A DNA stretch of 45,920 bases, taken from positions 4,890 to 50,809 of the forward strand of contig MKRV01000272.1 of the NCBI GenBank assembly GCA_001897995.1, in the 5' to 3' direction. The stretch is from Alphaproteobacteria bacterium 65-37. Lineage in GTDB: Bacteria; Pseudomonadota; Alphaproteobacteria; Reyranellales; Reyranellaceae. Position 1 is the stretch's first letter; every line of letters starts with the position of its first letter. The notes below the pieces were generated by a model, which was given only the letters and a program-made list of their open reading frames with translations, ran no database searches and was not told where the DNA came from. Shown here one piece after another: positions 17,849 through 24,679 of the stretch. Position numbers and translations under genes: made by a program.

Positions 17849-18412
17849 ATGACGCGTCGGATTTCGCCTACCGTGCTTGTGGGTGTGGTAGGTCTGGTGA
17901 CGATCGTATCCGCCGCTGATTCCGGCTTCGCTCAGGTGCCGCAGTTTCGCGATGAAAAGACGGGCAAAGTCTGGACACCGGAGAATGTCAGCAAGGACAA
18001 TCAGGCGCCGTCACAGCAGACGATGCCGATGACGCAAGCGGACAAGGCGTTCGATCCGAATCGACAGAACATTACGCTACCGCCCATGACCCAGCGGCCA
18101 CGGGGCAATCTGATGGGGACCGTTCCTGTCACCGCCGGTCCCAGCGTGCCGATTGCCACGCTCGACAGTGCTTCGCTGCAGGCCGTGCCGCAGCAGAATT
18201 GGGTGACGGTGATCTACGTCACCAACAACAGCGGCGGCGTCATCGACGCCGTCGTCAACTGCCAGTTCACGAACGGCGGTCGGCCGGTCCAGGACGTGAC
18301 CGTGACGGCGCCTCCCTCGGGCCCAGGGGAGCGCTGGGGGCTGCCTGTGTACGGCCCGCGTGTGGACATCTTCGTCGATCGCGTGACCTGTCGGTTGATA
18401 TCGCCGCCGTAG
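17849..18412 (+). CDS. exported protein of unknown function, family member B
   Basis: A 187-residue protein, paralogue of the product of 8304-8912 (see that entry for the shared blocks). An N-terminal signal peptide ends near SGFAQ (residue ~30). Shared features include VPQFRDEKTGKVW, AFDPNRQ, NCQFTNGG and the C-terminal VDIFVDRVTCRLISP with two conserved cysteines. GAGGAGA lies eight bases before ATG 17849, which I prefer to the frame opening at 17801. It lies downstream of csbD2 with no promoter seen between them, so it is probably stress-induced. Function unknown. Confidence 0.75.
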   Translation: MTRRISPTVLVGVVGLVTIVSAADSGFAQVPQFRDEKTGKVWTPENVSKDNQAPSQQTMPMTQADKAFDPNRQNITLPPMTQRPRGNLMGTVPVTAGPSVPIATLDSASLQAVPQQNWVTVIYVTNNSGGVIDAVVNCQFTNGGRPVQDVTVTAPPSGPGERWGLPVYGPRVDIFVDRVTCRLISPP

Positions 18413-18505
18413 CGCGACAGCGTTCCGATCTGCGAGGAATCGGAATCGTTTTGTTTTCAGTCGAAGCCCGCTACTTTCGAAAGATCGGGGAGTAGGGGTT
18501 ATCGT

Positions 18506-20077
18506 ATGCAGAATATCGGTATCGGACGCAGGACGGCTCTTGCCGGGGGCGCAGCTCTGGCAGGCGTGTCGCTGATCAGGCCACGCGAGGCGCGTGCGGC
18601 AAAGGCACTTACCGTCGTCCTCGAATCCGAAGTCACCATTCTCGATCCGCACGTCATCACGGCGACGATCACGCGCACCTTCGGCCTGCATGTCTTCGAC
18701 ATGCTGTTCGCGATGAACGAGAAGGGCGAGATCAAGCCGCAGATGGTCGACACGTACGAGGTGAGCCCGGACAAGCTCTCCTGGAGCTTCGTGCTGCGTG
18801 ATGGCTTGAAGTGGCACGACGGCGCGGCCGTGACCGCCGAGGATTGCGTGGCATCGCTCAAGCGATGGTCGGTGCGCGATCCGCTCGGCAAGATGCTGAT
18901 GGCCGACACGGAGACGCTGGAGGCCAAGGATCCAAAGACGATCCGCCTGGTCTTGAAACAGCCGTTTCCATTGCTGCTGGACGTGCTGGGCAAGCCGAAC
19001 GCGCCTCTGCCGGTGATGATGCCGGCGCGGCTTGCGGCGACGCCGGCCGATCAGCGCATTGGTGAGCCCATTGGATCGGGCCCGTTCCGTTTCCTCAAGT
19101 CGGAGTGGCGGCCGGGCAACGCCATGGTGCTGGAGCGCAATCCGGACTACGTGCCGCGCAAGGAAGCACCGGACTTTCTGGCCGGCGGCAAGGATGTGAA
19201 GATCGACCAGCTCGTGCTGCGCGTCATGCCGGACCAGTCGACCGGTGCGAATGCCTTGATCGCCGGCGAAATCGACTACATGCAGTATCTGCCCTTCGAC
19301 ATGCTGCCGATCCTGGAGGCTGAAAAGAAAGTGAAGCTGATGGGGCTGGGCGGTATTCACCAGTTCCAGGGCAACTTCCGCCTGAACCATGCTTTCCCGC
19401 CGTTCGACAATCCGGCGGTGCGCAAGGTGCTGTGGAAGCTGGTCGATCAGGATGCGACCCTGACGGCGATCGGCGTGCCCGAAAACTATCGGGCCAAGAA
19501 CTGCCCGTCGTTCTGGATGTGCGGTACGCCCTTCACGACCGATGCCGGTGCAGGTGTTGCCAAGGTCGACCTGGCCGCAGCCAAGGCAGAGCTCGCCGCC
19601 TCGGGATACAAGGGCGAGCCCGTCGTCATCCTCGAAGTCGCCGGATCGATCAGCCAAACCGCGTCGCGCGTGCTCGTCCAGAACATGCGCGATGTCGGTT
19701 TCGTCGTCGAACAGCAGCCGCGCGATTGGCCAACCGTGCTGGCGCGACGCGCGAAGAAGGAAGGCTGGTCGATGTTCCCGGTCTACTCCAACGGCACCGA
19801 CATGTACTCGCCGCTGACGCACTTCTACGTGGCGGCGACCTGCAACGATTTTCCCGGGTGGTCCTGCGACAACCGCATTCCCGAATTGCTGAAGGCCTTC
19901 ACACGGGCCGCCACGCTCGAGGAACGCAAGAAAATTGCCGCCGACATCCAGGTCATCTCGTACGAAATGGTTCCGGCGTTGATGTGGGGGCAATTCACCA
20001 TCCCGGCCGGCTACCGAACCGAGCTGAAAGGCCTGATCCAGTCGTCCTATCCGATGTTCTGGCAGGTCGATCGCTAG
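18506..20077 (+). CDS. ABC transporter substrate-binding protein, family 5 (peptide/nickel type)
   Basis: A 523-residue periplasmic solute-binding protein. The N-terminus has a twin-arginine signal (GRRTALAGGAALAGVSLI) and the body shows family-5 landmarks: ESEVTILDPHVIT, a WSFVLRDGLKWHDGAAVTAED block (residues ~93-112), IGSGPFRF, and PAVRKVLWKLVDQDATL. Such proteins deliver peptides, opines or glutathione to DppBCDF-like transporters. No permease or ATPase gene is adjacent, so the transporter must be elsewhere and the ligand is unknown. GGGGAGTAGGGG precedes ATG 18506. No EcfG-type promoter was seen before it. Confidence 0.9.
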   Translation: MQNIGIGRRTALAGGAALAGVSLIRPREARAAKALTVVLESEVTILDPHVITATITRTFGLHVFDMLFAMNEKGEIKPQMVDTYEVSPDKLSWSFVLRDGLKWHDGAAVTAEDCVASLKRWSVRDPLGKMLMADTETLEAKDPKTIRLVLKQPFPLLLDVLGKPNAPLPVMMPARLAATPADQRIGEPIGSGPFRFLKSEWRPGNAMVLERNPDYVPRKEAPDFLAGGKDVKIDQLVLRVMPDQSTGANALIAGEIDYMQYLPFDMLPILEAEKKVKLMGLGGIHQFQGNFRLNHAFPPFDNPAVRKVLWKLVDQDATLTAIGVPENYRAKNCPSFWMCGTPFTTDAGAGVAKVDLAAAKAELAASGYKGEPVVILEVAGSISQTASRVLVQNMRDVGFVVEQQPRDWPTVLARRAKKEGWSMFPVYSNGTDMYSPLTHFYVAATCNDFPGWSCDNRIPELLKAFTRAATLEERKKIAADIQVISYEMVPALMWGQFTIPAGYRTELKGLIQSSYPMFWQVDR

Positions 20078-20086
20078 CGATATGGC

Positions 20087-20111
20087 GGAACTGCCGATAC
20101 CTCCCTCCGTT
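20087..20111 (+). promoter_or_regulatory. EcfG-type promoter before the lipoprotein gene, consensus match
   Basis: GGAAC (20087-20091), 16 bases, CGTT (20108-20111), ten bases after the stop of the solute-binding protein gene. The expected RNA start is near 20118, about 34 bases before ATG 20152. Confidence 0.65.
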
Positions 20112-20150
20112 GATCACAAAGGGTGGCAATGCCACCCCAAGGAGGTATCG
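20095..20150 (+). repeat. nested inverted repeats around the lipoprotein ribosome binding site
   Basis: Outer arms CGATACCTCC (20095-20104) and GGAGGTATCG (20141-20150) are perfect complements; the right arm contains the ribosome binding site of the gene at 20152. Inside lies a perfect hairpin, GGGTGGC (20121-20127) and GCCACCC (20131-20137). The left outer arm lies inside the promoter, so only read-through RNA would contain it. Confidence 0.7.
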
Positions 20151-20151
20151 A

Positions 20152-20463
20152 ATGGTGAACCGCTTGGTGCCGCTCCTCGTCGTGGCGGCTGCTCTCGGCG
20201 CCTGCGCCACGGAAACACGCGTATCCGTGGCGACAGACGATGCGTGCGCCTCATATGGCTTCAGGGTGGGCAGCGCGGCTTATGAGCAGTGCCGCGCCCG
20301 CGAATTTGCCGCGCGTCAGCAGGGCAGGGTTGCGCTGCCTTACGCCGACACCCAAATCTATGCGGACGCCCAGGCGATGTGCCGCTCCTATGGCCTGACG
20401 CCCTATCAGAGCGGATATGAACTGTGCGTGCGACGCGAGTATGCCGCCAGGCGCCCAGCCTGA
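20152..20463 (+). CDS. small lipoprotein with two Cys-containing repeats
   Basis: A 103-residue lipoprotein. The lipobox LGAC places the lipidated cysteine at residue 18. The mature part contains two copies of a ~24-residue unit with the pattern C-x-SYG-x6-(A/S)-x-YE-x-C-x2-RE-(F/Y)-AAR: CASYGFRVGSAAYEQCRARE and CRSYGLTPYQSGYELCVRRE. Each unit has two cysteines, likely paired. Similar Cys-x2-YGF motifs occur in small alphaproteobacterial lipoproteins of unknown role. AAGGAGG lies about ten bases before the ATG. An EcfG-type promoter precedes it, and a GNAT gene follows after 26 bases. Confidence 0.8.
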   Translation: MVNRLVPLLVVAAALGACATETRVSVATDDACASYGFRVGSAAYEQCRAREFAARQQGRVALPYADTQIYADAQAMCRSYGLTPYQSGYELCVRREYAARRPA

Positions 20464-20489
20464 CGTATCAACGAGGAAACGGGAGATAA

Positions 20490-20759
20490 ATGTCCGTTAC
20501 GCATAATGCCGCCCGCAGCCGATACGAGCTGCCGACGGAACATGGACTTGCGGTCGCCGAGTATCGAAGCCAAGGCGACCGTCTCATTTTTACGCATACC
20601 GAAGTGCCGCCCGCGGACGAGGGCAAAGGCCTCGGCGCAAAGCTCGTTCGTGCGGCTCTGGAAGATACGCATCGGCGCGGCCTGAAGATCGTGCCCGCCT
20701 GCAGCTTCGTCGTCGCGTATGTACGACGCCATCCCGAGTTCGACGATAGCGGGCGCTAG
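20490..20759 (+). CDS. GNAT-like N-acetyltransferase, YjdJ type
   Basis: An 89-residue minimal acetyltransferase-like domain (COG2388 type). It shows the short beta strands LIFTHTEVP, the acetyl-CoA loop EGKGLGAKLVRAALED, and the C-terminal IVPACSFVVAYVRRHPEF typical of this group. Substrate unknown. GGGAG lies five bases before the ATG. It is 26 bases downstream of the lipoprotein gene and probably shares its EcfG-type promoter. Confidence 0.85.
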   Translation: MSVTHNAARSRYELPTEHGLAVAEYRSQGDRLIFTHTEVPPADEGKGLGAKLVRAALEDTHRRGLKIVPACSFVVAYVRRHPEFDDSGR

Positions 20760-20780
20760 TCTGTCGGGGCTCCGCTTCGT

Positions 20781-20918
20781 CTACCTGCCCGCGAACAGAA
20801 AGTACCAGGCCGCGGCCAAAGCAAGGACGGCGCCGAACGACGACAGCAACAGGACAAGGAGGACGCGGCCGCTGATAATGCCGCTTCGCGCCTCCGTCGG
20901 CGTGAGTTCGCGCTTCAT
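20781..20918 (-). CDS. 45-residue single-span membrane protein
   Basis: The product begins MKRELTPTEARSGIISGRVL and continues into one membrane helix (LVLLLSSFGAVLALAAAWYF), ending FAGR. The polar LTPTEAR start followed by one helix is seen in small alphaproteobacterial proteins of unknown function. GGGAG lies about seven bases before the ATG at 20918 on the minus strand. A GCAAC-N17-CGTT site 50 bases upstream supports it as a real, stress-induced gene. It is divergent from the DUF1328 gene. Confidence 0.7.
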   Translation of the reverse strand: MKRELTPTEARSGIISGRVLLVLLLSSFGAVLALAAAWYFLFAGR

Positions 20919-20968
20919 GTCGTCTCCCACGTAGATAATGAACAAGATTCGCTAGGTCTTGTCGAAGC

Positions 20969-20994
20969 AACGTCTCCCGTGTCGAGGGGGTTGC
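20969..20994 (-). promoter_or_regulatory. EcfG-type promoter candidate before the 45-residue membrane gene
   Basis: On the minus strand GCAAC (20994-20990), 17 bases, CGTT (20972-20969). It stands back to back with the EcfG-type promoter of the DUF1328 gene, whose -35 starts 34 bases away. Confidence 0.55.
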
Positions 20995-21027
20995 TGACGG
21001 AGCCGTTTGTGCAATTGGCCGGACGCA

Positions 21028-21053
21028 GGAACCCACCGGATTCATGCAGCGTT
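21028..21053 (+). promoter_or_regulatory. EcfG-type promoter before DUF1328, consensus match
   Basis: GGAAC (21028-21032), 17 bases, CGTT (21050-21053). RNA would start near 21060, 26 bases before ATG 21086. This excludes the in-frame ATG at 21044, which lies inside the promoter. Confidence 0.7.
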
Positions 21054-21085
21054 ACAGCTTCCAGAACCCATTCGAGGAGGCGGTA

Positions 21086-21256
21086 ATGCTCTATTGGGCG
21101 CTCATGTTTCTCATTGTCGCGGTAGTTGCCGGTGTCTTCGGCTTCGGCGGCGTGGCTTCCGCTGCCACAGGTATGGCGCAGATCCTCTTCATCATTGCGC
21201 TGGTGCTGTTCGTCGTCAGCCTGCTCGCGAGCTTCGTCAGGCGCAGCAACCTCTAG
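21086..21256 (+). CDS. DUF1328 (YtjA) family small membrane protein
   Basis: A 56-residue protein with two hydrophobic helices ([20 protein letters not shown] and [20 protein letters not shown]) and a basic end, matching the whole DUF1328 family. Function is unknown, but members are common in stress regulons. GAGGAGG lies five bases before ATG 21086. Its TAG stop overlaps the TAG stop of the convergent gene through a shared CTAG. Confidence 0.92.
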   Translation: MLYWALMFLIVAVVAGVFGFGGVASAATGMAQILFIIALVLFVVSLLASFVRRSNL

Positions 21257-22227
21257 GCCGAGGCATTTGCCAGAAAGTGGTCGCGAAGGACGGCGCGCAC
21301 CGCGTTGCCGGCTTCTCGCCGCCAGCAATTGACGATTGCCACCCGGAATCCGCCGGGCGGCATGGCGTGACGGTCCGGCGGCAGATTCTCGTGGAAGGTG
21401 ATCTGAAGGCTGGAGATATCGGCTCGTGCCTCGAGGTCGCGCAGGAGGTCGGACGGAGGATGGCGGTAGCGCCTGCCGTGCGGCAGGAAGAGCACGACGC
21501 TGTAGCTCCGGCGCCGGACGTGGTCGTCGTAACGCCAGGTCTTCTCCGTGTAGAGCCTGATCAACGCTTCAACCCATGGGTCGCCGCCATAGAGGTCGGG
21601 CCATTGATCGGCGAATCGCAGATGCACCTCGATGATGCGGCCCGCGATCGTTTCGAGATTGACCATGCCCGTGTAGCCGGCGAGGTGTCGGCGGCACCAA
21701 TCGCCGCCCCAACCCTCGACCGCCGGTTCATGCTCTGCGGTGATCTCCCAATAGTCGAACGTACCATCGCCCGAGGCGCAGCCCCGCGCATGGCGCCACC
21801 ACTGTGGCACACCGTCGATCAACGCGACGTCGCTGCTGACGTGATCGCCTTCGAGCAGGGGCATCCACATATGACCAGGTTGATAGGCGGCATCGTAGTC
21901 GGCCCGTGAGCGCAGGACCCGGCTGCCCACGCCCATACCCTTCAGGTTGTAGAGCGGTTTTGAGAACACCGGATAGGTTTGCGGCGCCACGCCATGGGGG
22001 GCTGCTTCCAGCCCTTGTCGCAGGGCAACTTCGAGCTTGTCGTAGACCCATCTGTGTTGTGGATTCCAGAGCCAGGCATCGCTGTCCTCAGTCGGTATGA
22101 GGGTGTCAGCGGGGCAGGGGACCCTCGCGAAATATTGAGTGCGCCAGGGATCGATCTCACAAATCGGCACTTGCTTCCCTCGGAGGGGCATATCGAATGT
22201 AAGCAGCGTGACCGCCCCTTCATGCAC
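21253..22227 (-). CDS. ATP-grasp-like protein divergent from egtB
   Basis: A ~324-residue protein I cannot assign to a named family. Its core resembles an ATP-grasp fold: a [16 protein letters not shown] stretch (lysine plus glycine-rich loop), [20 protein letters not shown], then [19 protein letters not shown], like the Asn/Glu metal-binding strand of ATP-grasp ligases. A C-terminal part follows [14 protein letters not shown] propose GTG 22227 (GGAG nine bases upstream) because it leaves room for the divergent egtB promoter; the frame is open to 22308. ATP-grasp enzymes join acids to amines or thiols, so a role near ergothioneine or another small peptide/thiol is possible, but this is inference from position. 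Confidence 0.6.
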   Translation of the reverse strand: MHEGAVTLLTFDMPLRGKQVPICEIDPWRTQYFARVPCPADTLIPTEDSDAWLWNPQHRWVYDKLEVALRQGLEAAPHGVAPQTYPVFSKPLYNLKGMGVGSRVLRSRADYDAAYQPGHMWMPLLEGDHVSSDVALIDGVPQWWRHARGCASGDGTFDYWEITAEHEPAVEGWGGDWCRRHLAGYTGMVNLETIAGRIIEVHLRFADQWPDLYGGDPWVEALIRLYTEKTWRYDDHVRRRSYSVVLFLPHGRRYRHPPSDLLRDLEARADISSLQITFHENLPPDRHAMPPGGFRVAIVNCWRREAGNAVRAVLRDHFLANASA

Positions 22228-22229
22228 TT

Positions 22230-22255
22230 GCAACTCCGCCGCGCGCCACCACGTT
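22230..22255 (+). promoter_or_regulatory. EcfG-type promoter candidate before egtB
   Basis: GCAAC (22230-22234), 17 bases, CGTT (22252-22255). RNA would start near 22262, directly at the GGGAGG ribosome binding site of GTG 22273, so the leader would be very short. It overlaps the start region of the divergent ATP-grasp-like gene. Confidence 0.45.
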
Positions 22256-22272
22256 AGCCCACGGGAGGACCC

Positions 22273-23472
22273 GTGCCCCATCAGACAATGCATGCATTGC
22301 AAGCTCACGGCCTTGGCGGGCTCGATCGCTTGAGGGCGATCCGTGCGCGCACCGAAGCCCTTGCAGCGCCTCTGTCACCCGAGGACCAGACAGTCCAGTC
22401 GATGCCCGATGCCAGTCCCACCAAGTGGCACCTCGCACATACGACGTGGTTTTTCGAGACGTTCGTCCTGCGGCCCCATGCTGCCGGGTACGCGGTTTTC
22501 GATCCCGCCTACGAATACCTGTTCAATTCGTATTACGAAGCCGTTGGCCCTCGGCATCCCCGCCCGCAGCGCGGCCTGATCACGCGGCCTGGGGTGGAGG
22601 AGGTGATGGCCTATCGCCGCCATGTCACCGATGCCATGGCGACGCTCCTTTCCACTGCAGGCACTGCAAGCACTCTCGGCGACATCGTCGAACTCGGTTT
22701 GCAGCACGAGCAGCAGCATCAGGAACTGATCCTGATGGATATCAAGCACGCTTTGTCGCTCAATCCCCTGAGGCCCGCCTATCGTCTTCCGTCGGGCAAG
22801 GCTCCAAAGGCGTGTCCGCTCGCCTGGCGGGAGTTCGAGGCCGCGTTGGTCGAGATCGGTCACGAGGGGGGCGGCTTCGTCTTCGATAATGAGGGGCCGC
22901 GTCATCGCGTCTGGCTCGATGCCTTTGCCCTGGCGATGCGACCCGTGACCTGCGGCGAGTATCTCGAATTCATCGAAGACGGCGGCTATCGCCGTCCCGA
23001 GTTCTGGTTGTCGGCTGGCTGGGATTGCGTAAACCAGCGGGGCTGGCAGGCTCCCCTCTACTGGGAACAATGCGACGGGCGCTGGAAGATTTTTACGCTG
23101 TCGGGTCTGGAGTCGGTCGATCCTGCTCGGCCAGTCTGCCATGTCAGCGCCTACGAAGCGAACGCCTTCGCGAAGTGGAAAGGCAAGCGACTGCCGCGCG
23201 AAGCGGAGTGGGAGTTGGCCGCGTCGGCGATCGACGATTCCGGTGAGGTCTGGGAATGGACGGCCAGTCCCTACGTCGCCTATCCCGGCTATCGCGAACC
23301 GCCGGGTGCGATCGGCGAATACAACGGCAAGTTCATGGCCAACCAGACGGTGCTGCGAGGGGGCTGCGCAGCGACGCCGCGCGGCCATGTCCGTTCGACC
23401 TATCGCAATTTCTTCCCCCCCGATGCTCGCTGGATGTTCGGCGGTATCCGGCTTGCAGAGGATCTTCGATGA
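22273..23472 (+). CDS. egtB: ergothioneine biosynthesis protein EgtB (sulfoxide synthase)
   Basis: EgtB is a non-haem iron enzyme that joins hercynine to a thiol (gamma-glutamylcysteine or cysteine) with O2. The 399 residues contain an N-terminal DinB_2-like domain with the iron ligands His56 (KWHLAHTTWF) and the pair His145/His149 (LQHEQQHQE), and a C-terminal formylglycine-generating-enzyme-like domain (PVTCGEYLEFIEDGGYRRPE, GEVWEWTASPY, VLRGGCAATP, STYRNFFPPDARWMFGGIRL). The start is GTG 22273 with GGGAGG five bases upstream. Its stop overlaps the egtD start as ATGA. No egtA, egtC or egtE gene is adjacent. Confidence 0.93.
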   Translation: MPHQTMHALQAHGLGGLDRLRAIRARTEALAAPLSPEDQTVQSMPDASPTKWHLAHTTWFFETFVLRPHAAGYAVFDPAYEYLFNSYYEAVGPRHPRPQRGLITRPGVEEVMAYRRHVTDAMATLLSTAGTASTLGDIVELGLQHEQQHQELILMDIKHALSLNPLRPAYRLPSGKAPKACPLAWREFEAALVEIGHEGGGFVFDNEGPRHRVWLDAFALAMRPVTCGEYLEFIEDGGYRRPEFWLSAGWDCVNQRGWQAPLYWEQCDGRWKIFTLSGLESVDPARPVCHVSAYEANAFAKWKGKRLPREAEWELAASAIDDSGEVWEWTASPYVAYPGYREPPGAIGEYNGKFMANQTVLRGGCAATPRGHVRSTYRNFFPPDARWMFGGIRLAEDLR

Positions 23473-24437
23473 ATCTTCCCATCCAGCAGCTCGATGCGGC
23501 GGATGTCGCTGATCGCGAGCAATTCAGAAACGCCGTCCTGGCCGGTCTCGGGACGAGGCCGAAAGCCATCCCGGCGCGCTTTCTCTACGATGCGCGTGGC
23601 TCGGCCTTGTTCGATGCGATCTGCGAACTACCGGAATATTATCTCACGCGGACCGAAACGGCGATCCTGGCTGCGAACGCTGCGGAAATCTCTCGGAACG
23701 CTGGTCCGCACTGCACCCTGATCGAATTCGGCAGCGGATCGAGCGTGAAGTCTCGGCTTCTGCTCGATGCCATGCCGACCCTCAATGCCTACGTGCCGAT
23801 CGACATCTCGCGCGAGCATCTCGACGGGACGGTGGCTCGTCTGCGCAGCGACTACCCCGCCCTACGAGTCGAAGCGGTGTGCGCCGACTACATGACGCTG
23901 GAGCATCTGCCTGACACGATCAACGGTGCTCGGCGCATTGGCTTCTTTCCCGGCTCGACCATCGGCAACCTTACGCCTGAGGAGGCAACCAGCTTCCTGC
24001 GTCGCGTGCGCCGGCTGCTCGGCGACGGCGGGGCCTTGATCCTCGGTGTCGACCTCAAGAAGGACTCGCGCCGGCTGCATGACGCCTACAACGATGCTGC
24101 CGGCATCACCGCGCAGTTCACGCTCAACCTCCTGCGGCGGATGAACCGCGAACTCGACGGCAGCTTTGACCTCGCCGCATTCGCCCACGAGGCCTTCTAC
24201 AATCCTTCTGAAAGCCGTATCGAGATCTACCTGCGCAGCCTACTGAACCAGACGGTGTCTGTCTCAGGCCGCCGCCTCGCCTTCGAAAAAGGGGAGCTGG
24301 TTCACACCGAATATTCCTACAAATATGACTCTGCCAGCCTTGCCGCTCTGGCGGCACGGGGCGGTTTTGCCGTCGACAGGACTTGGACCGATGCGGAAGG
24401 CCTGTTCGCTGTCGCGTGGTTGAAAGCGTCAGCCTGA
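23469..24437 (+). CDS. egtD: L-histidine N-alpha-methyltransferase EgtD
   Basis: EgtD trimethylates histidine to hercynine with S-adenosylmethionine, the first step of ergothioneine synthesis. The 322 residues match the family in length; landmarks are ELPEYYLTRTETAIL, the SAM-binding IEFGSGSSVKSRLLLDA, YVPIDISREHL, GFFPGSTIGNLTPEEA and the late HTEYSYKYD. Start and upstream stop overlap by four bases with egtB, so translation is coupled. A clear terminator follows, making egtBD a two-gene operon. Confidence 0.95.
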   Translation: MNLPIQQLDAADVADREQFRNAVLAGLGTRPKAIPARFLYDARGSALFDAICELPEYYLTRTETAILAANAAEISRNAGPHCTLIEFGSGSSVKSRLLLDAMPTLNAYVPIDISREHLDGTVARLRSDYPALRVEAVCADYMTLEHLPDTINGARRIGFFPGSTIGNLTPEEATSFLRRVRRLLGDGGALILGVDLKKDSRRLHDAYNDAAGITAQFTLNLLRRMNRELDGSFDLAAFAHEAFYNPSESRIEIYLRSLLNQTVSVSGRRLAFEKGELVHTEYSYKYDSASLAALAARGGFAVDRTWTDAEGLFAVAWLKASA

Positions 24438-24469
24438 AAGGGGCGTTCAACGGACGGCTGAAACAGGCA

Positions 24470-24503
24470 GCCCGCCCCCGAGGCGTCCCGGAGGCGGGCT
24501 TTT
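24470..24503 (+). terminator. intrinsic terminator after egtD
   Basis: GCCCGCC (24470-24476) and GGCGGGC (24493-24499) form the stem, followed at once by TTTT (24500-24503). It starts 33 bases after the egtD stop. The remaining ~175 bases up to the convergent amidohydrolase show only short inverted repeats (CTGCAA/TTGCAG near 24590-24616; GTCACA/TGTGAC, 24662-24680). Confidence 0.75.
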
Positions 24504-24679
24504 GAGACTGGATGGGGAGAAAGGCGCCGCCGAAGCGGGGGCAGAGGCGACGCGAGAAGTCCAGTCACATCTGATCAACGATGCCGCCTGCTGCAAGTTG
24601 CCAAAGAAGTTGCAGTGGTCGCTATCGGAAGGATTGTTGGCGTGTAAGTGGCTGATTCGGCGTCACAATCAGGCTGTGA

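Noticed and set aside
18077..19993. 638-residue minus-strand frame opposite the solute-binding protein
   Set aside because: Same shadow composition; it crosses two real plus-strand genes.
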